DNA of 7,116 nt from Patescibacteria group bacterium UBA6489 (GTDB lineage Bacteria; Patescibacteriota; Gracilibacteria; BD1-5; UBA6164). Positions 1 to 6,055 of this stretch are shown in pieces. Both the position numbers and the translations under genes were made by a program. The stretch's first letter is position 1; each line of letters starts with the position of its first letter. The DNA is taken from the NCBI GenBank assembly GCA_002435385.1, contig DJMN01000012.1, positions 1 through 7,116 on the forward strand. The letters run 5' to 3'. Under the pieces are notes generated by a model that ran no database searches, had not been told where the DNA came from, and saw nothing but the letters and a program-made list of their open reading frames with translations.

Positions 1-91
1 CACTTCGTTTTTTACTTTAGTAACCCCAGTTGTAAAATAAAAAAAGTAAAAACAAAAATAAAAGAATAAAAAGGGGTTCATAACCGAAAAT

Positions 92-96
92 GGAGG
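92..96 (+). promoter_or_regulatory. Consensus Shine-Dalgarno site deciding the start of the first gene
   Basis: GGAGG lies 8 nt before the ATG at 105, which is ideal spacing. It fixes the start at 105 rather than 90. It is the only convincing Shine-Dalgarno site in front of any gene in this window. Confidence 0.8.
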
Positions 97-104
97 ATTT
101 CCAC

Positions 105-389
105 ATGTTGCAGCAAAAGAAGAAGAAAAACAAAAGAAAAAATCTGTTCCTGAAAACGCTCCTGAGCCTGAGCATTCTCTGTTTACTCAGTGCATCCAAT
201 GTCTGGGCAGATGCCAAGCAGGATGGGAAAGACGCTGGAGAGTCATTGATGTGCAGTTATGTTAACCAAAATTGGTCGACTATGGCTGCTAATCAGGGTT
301 ACTACGGTGAGGACGCAAAAAAATTCAAAGAAGGAGCCAAGGCAACCTGTTGCCAGAACGCTGATTCGAATGGCAACTGCTTGGATTAA
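105..389 (+). CDS. Small secreted cysteine-containing protein, function unknown
   Basis: This encodes a 94-residue protein that I do not recognise. I chose the ATG at 105 because GGAGG at 92-96 sits 8 nt upstream of it; the in-frame ATG at 90 overlaps that site and is unlikely to be used. The N-terminus is a very basic Lys/Arg/Asn run (residues 5-13), then a hydrophobic core (about 14-28) and an SASNVWA-DAK cleavage-like site, which is a classic Sec signal peptide. The mature part would be about 60 residues, polar, with four cysteines (CSY, a CC pair, and NC near the end) that could form two disulfides outside the cytoplasm. It contains no TGA codon; all seven glycines are GGN. It is also clearly more GC-rich than the genes downstream: 32 of 60 bases at 181-240, against 17 of 60 at 1261-1320 in guaB. 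It has its own terminator, so it is a separate transcription unit. Confidence is high that it is a gene and nil on function. Confidence 0.75.
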   Translation: MLQQKKKKNKRKNLFLKTLLSLSILCLLSASNVWADAKQDGKDAGESLMCSYVNQNWSTMAANQGYYGEDAKKFKEGAKATCCQNADSNGNCLD

Positions 390-423
390 CATTCCCCCAC
401 ATTACACCCTTTAGGAGGAAGGG

Positions 424-454
424 AAAAAGCGAAGGGTATCCCCCTTCGCTTTTT
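424..454 (+). terminator. Strong intrinsic terminator after the small secreted-protein gene
   Basis: A perfect 13-bp inverted repeat pairs 424-436 (AAAAAGCGAAGGG) with 442-454 (CCCTTCGCTTTTT) around a 5-nt loop (437-441). The A-tract/GC core/T-tract layout is that of a Rho-independent terminator and is symmetrical enough to work in both directions. It begins 34 nt after the stop codon at 387-389. A second, weaker inverted repeat just upstream (407-411 CCCTT with 419-423 AAGGG) has GGAGG in its loop; no start codon follows it at a sensible distance. Confidence 0.85.
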
Positions 455-512
455 AGATTCTCAAAATTATACCTTTATTAATTTGAAAATAAATCATAAA
501 TCACTAAAAATT

Positions 513-540
513 TTGACATCCATCTATTTTTTCATATCAT
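513..540 (+). promoter_or_regulatory. Candidate sigma-70-type promoter (distal)
   Basis: TTGACA at 513-518 matches the -35 consensus exactly and is followed after 16 nt by TATCAT at 535-540. It would give a leader of about 260 nt before guaB. In DNA this AT-rich, chance matches are common, so this is a candidate only. Confidence 0.35.
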
Positions 541-673
541 CAGCCACTAAAAACAAAAAAAGAAACAAAAAAGAATTAAGTATTAGATTTAATATTCTCA
601 TATTATACTAATTTCAACATATTACAGATATTAAGCTATTAACCTAGACAACCATATAAAAAATCAAAATATC

Positions 674-700
674 TTGACTTTTTTTAAATATTATTACAAT
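674..700 (+). promoter_or_regulatory. Candidate sigma-70-type promoter (proximal to guaB)
   Basis: TTGACT at 674-679 is followed after 15 nt by TACAAT at 695-700. Transcription starting near 707 would give a leader of roughly 100 nt that carries the 731-775 hairpin. The spacing is slightly short and the sequence context is very AT-rich, so support is moderate at best. Confidence 0.35.
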
Positions 701-730
701 CCTATCATACATTTCACGAATTTAATTCAT

Positions 731-775
731 AAAATAATATTTATCTGCGAGTATGGCTGGATAAGTATTTATTTT
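731..775 (+). promoter_or_regulatory. Imperfect long hairpin in the guaB leader
   Basis: Positions 731-745 pair with 760-775 as about 15 base pairs, with one G-T wobble (740/765) and one bulged base (770). The 14-nt loop (746-759, TGCGAGTATGGCTG) is GC-rich for this region. The hairpin ends 29 nt before the guaB start, a plausible place for a leader regulatory element. It does not match a purine riboswitch consensus that I can recall, and there is no T-run after it, so it is not an obvious terminator. Confidence 0.35.
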
Positions 776-804
776 ATTATTTTAGTTTTTCTAACTTTTT
801 ATTT

Positions 805-1911
805 ATGAAAATCAGAAAAAAAGCTCTAACCTTTGAAGATGTTTTATTAATCCCTCACAAATCAGAAGTATTACCCAAAACAGTTAGCTTAAAAACAAAA
901 CTTACAAAAAATATCACATTAAATATACCATTTGTAAGTTCTGCAATGGACACTGTAACAGAAAGCAAGATGGCTATAGCAATGGCTAAACTATGAGGAA
1001 TATGAGTAATCCATAAAAATATGGATATAGATTTTCAGGCAAAAGAAGTAGAAAAAGTTAAAAAATCAGAAATAACAAAAGAAGATACAAATGCAGCACT
1101 AGATAAAGAATGAAGATTATTAGTAGCAGCTGCAATAGGAGTTGGAGGGTTAGATAGAGTAAAGGCTTTAGTTGAAGCTTGAGTAGATGTTATTGTATTA
1201 GATTCAGCACATGGACATAGTAAAGGTATAATAGATACTCTAAAAGAAATAAAAAAAGAATTTAAGGTAGATGTAATAGCATGAAATATAGCTACAGCAG
1301 AAGCAACAAAAGATTTAATAGAAGCATGAGCAGATGCAGTAAAAGTTTGAATTTGACCATGATCAATCTGTACAACAAGAATAGTTACTTGAGTATGAGT
1401 ACCTCAAATATCAGCTATAGATGAATGTACTATAGAAGCACAAAAACACTGAGTACCAGTTATAGCAGATTGATGAATAAAATACAGTTGAGATGTTGCA
1501 AAAGCATTAGCTGTCTGAGCAAGTTCAGTTATGATGTGAAGTGTTTTAGCTAAATCAGAAGAAGCACCTGGAGAAATATTTGAAAAAGATTGAAAAAAAT
1601 ACAAATACTATAGAGGTATGTGAAGTATCGGAGCAATGACAAAGGGAAGTAGCGATAGATATTTTCAAACAGGAACTGCAAAAGAAAAACTAGTACCAGA
1701 ATGAGTTGAAGCAATGGTAGAGTTAAAATGAACAGCAGAATCAATCATATTTCAATTTGTATGATGATTAAGATCTTCTATGTGATATTTATGAGCAAAA
1801 GATATTCCCACTTTTTGGAAACATGCTGAATTTGTAGAAATCAGCTCAGCTTGATTAAAAGAATCTCATGTACACGATGTAACTATAACAAAAGAAAGCC
1901 CTAATTATTAA
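805..1911 (+). CDS. guaB: IMP dehydrogenase, short form without CBS domains
   Basis: The enzyme oxidises IMP to XMP with NAD+, the first committed step to GMP, in the cytoplasm. The 368-residue product needs TGA read as Gly at about 26 codons. Family marks in order are: N-terminal TFEDVLLIP (9-17), SSAMDTVTE (45-53), GGIGVIHKNM (64-73), GRLLVAAAIG (103-112), LDSAHGHS (132-139), AGNIAT (159-164), the active-site loop GIGPGSICTT with catalytic Cys189, ADGGIKYSGD (221-230), the flap RGMGSIGAM (270-278), and SSDRYFQ with the Arg285-Tyr286 pair. The usual length is about 490 residues. The roughly 120-residue tandem CBS (Bateman) module, normally inserted after the KNM segment, is replaced by about a dozen residues (88-100). 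The barrel is otherwise intact, so catalysis should be preserved while CBS-mediated nucleotide regulation is lost. The ATG at 805 gives the normal N-terminus; no Shine-Dalgarno site precedes it. The next gene starts 3 nt after the stop. Confidence 0.97.
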
Positions 1912-1914
1912 ATT

Positions 1915-2823
1915 ATGAATGAGTTGGAAAAAATAACTAGTTATAAAATTTCCTGATATAAAATAGATAAAGTATTAAGAAATAATTGAAGGCACTATAC
2001 ATATTTATCTAAAAAAGATTGAGAACCAGTAGTTGTAAAAGTCTTAATTTGAGATGATATAGAAAATTTTAAAAAAGAAATAGAAAGAAATAAAAATGAA
2101 AATTGAAAATATTTATCCTGAGCAAGAGTTTTAGATGAATGAGAGAATTACTTTGTTACAAAATATGTAGAAATATCGGTAAATGATTATTTAAAAGAAA
2201 ACTTAGGTAATACAGATAAAATAGATAATCTGTTTAATTTAATATTGAATTGAGCAGAAGAAATAAGTGTAAAAAAATGAGATTTCAATAGAGCTAAAGT
2301 AGAGTTTAAGAAAAGAGTATTAGTATATACAATTAGAATTTTAACAAAATGAGTAAAAAGTAAGGTATTATCTTTACTTTGAAAAAAAGATAATTATTGA
2401 ATAGAGTTTTGAAACATAGTAAATATTTACCTTAAAACATTAAGGTTTAGTTTTGATGAATCTATGGTTAGACAAAATCATTCTTGTTTTCATCTAAACC
2501 ATGCACAAATTACAGATACAGAAGATAAATTAGTTTGAATAGACTGGGAACATTCAGTTAAAAATCCATATAGATTTGACTTTCTAGACGAAGCATATGT
2601 TTTTCAAAACCTATTACATAAACAAACCGAAGAATTAGCTTTAAAATTCCTAGAAAAATTATTAGCTAAATATCCAGATAATAAAGAACAAATAAAAATA
2701 ATGATTATAAAAAAGTTATTATGAGGAATACAAGAAATACTCTGAGACTTAGAAAATAATCCAGATTACATAGAAAAAATACAATTACACCAAAAAATAT
2801 TATTTAATTTAGATAAAATTTAA
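1915..2823 (+). CDS. Kinase-like (APH/protein-kinase fold) protein with degenerate catalytic loop
   Basis: This 302-residue product is open only with TGA as Gly (16 codons). I do not recognise a named family, but the layout resembles small aminoglycoside-phosphotransferase-type kinases. The N-terminal lobe has VVVKVL with a candidate beta-3 lysine at Lys42 and FKKEIE with a candidate partner Glu55. The C-terminal lobe has VGIDWEHS (207-214), like the metal-binding IDWE motif of that fold, followed by NPYRFDF. The segment where the catalytic HxD...N loop should be reads CFHLNHAQI (191-199) and has no aspartate, so it is either an inactive pseudokinase or a divergent enzyme. The remainder is Lys/Glu-rich and helical, with no signal peptide or membrane segment. 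It begins 3 nt after guaB, so it is surely co-transcribed with guaB and perhaps translationally coupled. The fold assignment rests on motifs read by eye. Confidence is high for the gene and moderate for the fold. Confidence 0.85.
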
Positions 2824-2890
2824 TAATATACCTAAAATATTTATTAAAATGAGTATAAAACTAGATTTTATAATCTCTTAATTATAAAAA

Positions 2891-4039
2891 ATGAAATTTT
2901 TATTAACCTGCTCTGCTTGATTAGAATCAATTGCAAAAAGCGAAGTAATTAAACAATGATGAACAATCTCTGAAGTAAAAGATAGACTTGTTTTTTTTGA
3001 ATGAGAAAAAGAATTAATAGCAAAGCTAAATTTATGGTCAAGAGTTTGAAATAAATTATATATTGTACTAAACGAGTGAAAAAACATAGATACTTTTGAT
3101 AAATTATATGACCTAGTTTACAATACAGATTGGAAAAAATATTTAAATAATCCTTATCCTATTGTTACTAAAGCTACTTCTATAAAATCAATTATATCTA
3201 GCACCCCAACAATTCAAAAAATTACTAAAAAAGCTATTGTAGATAAAGTTACAAATAAATCATGAGATCTCATGTTAGAGGACTCAAATAAACCTATATT
3301 TGAAGTGTTTAGCTTTTTTATAGAAGACTCAGCATATATATTATTAAACACCTCTTGAGAAACATTATATAAAAGATGATATAAAACTGATACTTGAGAA
3401 GCTCCAATTAAAGAATCCCTTGCAGCTTGAATTGTATTATTATCAAACTGGAGATTTCAAGATAATTTTTATGATTTTACCTGTGGGAGTTGAACTATAG
3501 CCATAGAAGCTGCAATGATTGCAAAAAATATTGCTCCATGAATTTTTAGACATTTTTCTTTTGAAAATCGGAATTTACTTCCAAATGGTTATTTTGATAA
3601 TCTTAAAAACGAAGCAAAATCAAAAATATATTCTAAAAAATATAATATAATTGCTTCTGATATAGATGAAGATATTTTAAACAAAGCCAAAATTAATGCT
3701 AAAAATGCAAAGGTTGATGATAGTATAACCTTTATAAAAAAGGATTTAAGAGATTATAAAAATGAAAAAGTTTCGTGAACTTTGGTTTCTAATCCACCTT
3801 ATTGATTAAGGTTAAAAAATCTTGATATAAAATGACTTTATAGAGATATAAATATAATTTTAGATAAAAATAAAGACTTAAATTGATGAATAATTACAGC
3901 ATATACTGACTTTGATAATATTATAAATTTATCAAAATATAAAAAGAGGAAATTATATAACTGAAATGAGATGTGTTATTTCTATAGTAAGAAGTTTGAG
4001 ACTAATACCAAGAAACAGAAAAAATATTTTAATAAATAA
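2891..4039 (+). CDS. THUMP-domain SAM-dependent RNA methyltransferase (RlmL/YpsC-like)
   Basis: The 382-residue product, with about 19 TGA-Gly codons, resembles the family that makes N2-methylguanosine in 23S rRNA (N-terminal half of RlmL; YpsC). Residues 1-155 look like the ferredoxin-like plus THUMP region, opening with MKFLLTCSAGLE. Then come LLNTSGETLYKRGYKTDT (151-168) and APIKESLAAGI (171-181), both hallmarks of this family. SAM motif I is DFTCGSGTIAIEAA (195-208), followed by NIAPGIFRHFSFEN (213-226), an acidic ASDIDED loop (255-261), and the catalytic NPPYG at 301-305. The C-terminus is Lys-rich (370-382). The codon at 3569-3571 is CGG, the only CGN codon in the five TGA-recoded genes. 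Nominally it is Arg227, but the family usually has Trp here. The ATG at 2891 follows an A-run with no Shine-Dalgarno site. The gene lies 67 nt after the kinase-like gene and 43 nt before guaA. The exact target base cannot be told from sequence alone. Confidence 0.9.
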
Positions 4040-4082
4040 AAAACAAAATAATAAATTTTATTTAACTTAAATTCTTTATAAC

Positions 4083-5942
4083 ATGCAAAAACTACTAGTT
4101 ATAGACTTTTGAAGTCAATACACACACCTAATCACTTCCAAATTCAGACACCTATGAATTTATACAGAAATAATTCCAGCAAATAACGACAGTGATTTCT
4201 TAGAAGAAAAAATATCAGAAATAGAATCATGAGAACTAAAATGAATCATATTATCTTGATGACCAGACTCTGTTTACGATGAAGGCTCTCTAACCATATC
4301 TGAAAAAATATATGAATTAAATATTCCTATTTTAGCGATATGCTACTGACATCAACTAACTCATAAACTTTGCAAATGAGAAGTAAAAAGATGAAAGACT
4401 CAGGAATATGGAAAGGCAAAAATGAAAATAGATTTAAATTCAAAACTATTTAAATGATTTAAAAAAGAAAAAATAACAGTTTGGATGAGTCATTGAGATG
4501 AAGTAATAGAGTTATGAGAAAACTTTGAAACCATATGAAGCACAGAAGATTGTTTTGCAGCAGCAACAGGAAATAAGAATAAAAATATATTTACCCTACA
4601 GTTTCATCCAGAAGTAACTCATACAGAAAATTGAGTAGATATGCTAGATAACTTTGCAAAAATAACAGGAGTAAGTAGAGAATGGTCTATGCAAGAATTC
4701 TTAGATGAAGAATTAAAAGAAATAAAAGAAAAAGTAGGAGATAAAAATATATTTTTATTAATCTCATGATGAGTAGACTCAACAGTTGTTTACTTCTTAT
4801 TAAAAAATGCAATAGATCCATCTAAAATATATCCAGTTTTTGTGGATACAGGATTTATGAGAAAAAATGAAGCTAAACTAGTAGAAAATACATTAAAAGA
4901 AGCTTGAGTTAAAAATCTAAAAATAGTAGACGCAAAAGACGACTTTATAAACTCTCTAAAATGAGTAATAGAACCAGAAGAAAAAAGGGCGATAATTTGA
5001 AAAAAATTCTTAGAAATAAAAAAGAAAGTAGTTTCAGAAATGAACTTAGATATAGAAAATTGGTTCCTAGCCCAATGAACAATCTATCCAGACACAATAG
5101 AATCAGGATGAACAAAAAATGCAAAAGTAATAAAAACCCATCACAACAGAGTACCAGAAATAACAGAAATGATAGAAAAATGATTAGTAATAGAACCAAT
5201 AGAAAAACTATACAAAGATGAAGTTAGGGAAGTAGGGAAGTTACTTTGACTAGATGATAATATAGTACACAGACATCCTTTCCCTTGACCATGATTATCT
5301 CTAAGACTTTTATGTAGTGATGGAAAAGTAGAAGATAATTACAATTCTAAAGAAAAAGATATACAAGAATTTTTATGAGAAGAAATTGCATGAAATATTC
5401 TTCCTGTAAAATCAGTTTGAGTACAAGGTGATAATAGAACCTATAAACATCCTTTACTAATCCTCCCTCACCCTACCCCTCTCCTTTGAGAGGAGAGGGT
5501 ACAAGCTACATTGGATTGGAAAGATTTATTTAAAGTTTCGACAAACCTAACAAACAAATTCTCAGAAATAAACAGAGTTTTACTTAACCTAACAAATACT
5601 GATTCATCTAAGTTAAAATTAAAGAAAACAGAACTATCAAAAGATAGAATAGAACTATTACAAGAAATAGACCTGGTAGTCGAAAAATTCCTACTAGAAA
5701 AATGATACCAGAGAAAAATTTGGCAATTCCCAGTAGTTTTAATACCACTATCTTCTGACTGAGAAAAAGAAACCATAGTACTTAGACCTATCTCATCAAC
5801 CAATGCAATGACACTAACCCCATCAGAAATTAATTTTGAAGACCTACAAGAGCTAGTAAACAAAATAATGGGGAACGAAAAAGTAGAAGCAGTGTTCTAT
5901 GATCTAACAGGAAAACCTCCAGGAACTGTAGAGTGGGAGTAA
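4083..5942 (+). CDS. guaA: GMP synthase (glutamine-hydrolysing), long form
   Basis: The enzyme amidates XMP to GMP using glutamine and ATP. The 619-residue product, with about 31 TGA-Gly codons, has three parts. The class I glutaminase (1-195) shows ILSGGPDSV (56-64), nucleophile Cys87 in AICYGHQ, and the His175/Glu177 pair in QFHPEV. The ATP pyrophosphatase part (about 200-410) shows the P-loop ISGGVDST (227-234), FVDTGFMR, GTIYPDTIESGG (332-343), KTHHNRVPEI and RHPFPGPGLSLR (397-408). The C-terminal XMP-binding/dimerisation part runs from VKSVGVQGD to the conserved end GKPPGTVEWE. Bacterial GuaA is usually about 510-525 residues. The excess lies between DNRTYKHP and the IWQFPVVLIPL segment: a short repeat-derived stretch (461-473) followed by a largely helical addition (about 490-550). 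I recall similar long-form GuaA proteins with this helical part, but not the repeat piece. The gene starts without a Shine-Dalgarno site. A palindromic repeat follows it. Confidence 0.96.
5466..5499. repeat. GC-rich palindromic repeat inserted in frame inside guaA
   Basis: The element reads CCTCACCC (5466-5473), a short spacer, then CCCTCTCC (5477-5484), a 7-nt loop and its exact complement GGAGAGGG (5492-5499). It resembles the copy between guaA and the deaminase gene in sequence and order, and its base composition is foreign to the surrounding AT-rich gene. It is translated as residues 462-473 of GuaA, reading PHPTPLLGEERV from the CCT at 5466, and includes one TGA read as Gly at 5487-5489. 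The reading frame stays open across it. Confidence 0.75.
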
Positions 5943-5967
5943 AAACTAATTTTTTATCCTTAACTAC

Positions 5968-6017
5968 ACCTCACCCCTAATCCCTCTCCTGTAGGAGAGG
6001 AGATTCAGAGGTGAGGT
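5968..6017. repeat. Palindromic repeat between guaA and the deaminase gene
   Basis: This is a nested inverted repeat of 50 bp. The outer arms ACCTCACC (5968-5975) and GGTGAGGT (6010-6017) match exactly. The inner arms CCTCTCC (5983-5989) and GGAGAGG (5994-6000) surround a 4-nt TGTA loop. The left half matches the copy inside guaA (CCTCACCC, then CCCTCTCCT), so both belong to one short, probably non-autonomous repeat family. It fills much of the 113-nt gap between the genes. It lacks a T-run, so it is not a standard intrinsic terminator, although the RNA hairpin could protect or attenuate the transcript. Confidence 0.8.
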
Positions 6018-6055
6018 TAAATTAATTTAAACTTTAAGAATTAACACAACTTATC

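Larger units (their letters stand above)
456..804. other. AT-rich gene-free regulatory gap before guaB
   Basis: I see no coding region in these 349 bases on either strand, under the standard code or with TGA read as Gly. The stretch is mostly A and T with many stop codons. It contains two promoter-like hexamer pairs (513-540 and 674-700) and a long imperfect hairpin at 731-775. It most likely holds the promoter and leader of the guaB gene run. Confidence 0.6.

Noticed and set aside
17..217. Minus-strand open frame over the start of the first gene
   Set aside because: It is antisense to the signal-peptide gene, composed of Phe/Leu runs from the A-rich leader, with no start signal.
805..996. 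A 63-residue truncated IMP dehydrogenase fragment ending at the first TGA
   Set aside because: The reading continues with full IMP dehydrogenase motifs once TGA is read as Gly, so this is not a pseudogene or fragment.
2863..2876. Small inverted repeat AGATT-TTAT-AATCT as a terminator between the kinase-like gene and the methyltransferase gene
   Set aside because: Only 5 AT-rich pairs and no T-run directly after it; expected by chance here.
2849..2881. Ten-codon open frame in the gap before the methyltransferase gene
   Set aside because: Too short, no ribosome binding site, and no feature beyond what AT-rich sequence gives by chance.
4945..5221. Overlapping open frames on both strands of about 84-86 codons inside guaA
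   Set aside because: Both fall inside the ATP-pyrophosphatase region of guaA, whose frame is certain; their products are low-complexity Leu/Phe-rich or Lys/Arg/Asn-rich strings typical of shadow frames.
5477..5499. Hairpin inside guaA as a transcription terminator or programmed pause
   Set aside because: There is no T-run after it, and it lies within an intact essential coding sequence; a repeat insertion explains it better.
5468..5863. A 131-codon open frame on the minus strand across the middle of guaA
   Set aside because: It lies wholly opposite the conserved guaA coding sequence, has no recognisable motif, and is open because the AT-rich codon use rarely yields TTA/CTA/TCA complements in that frame.
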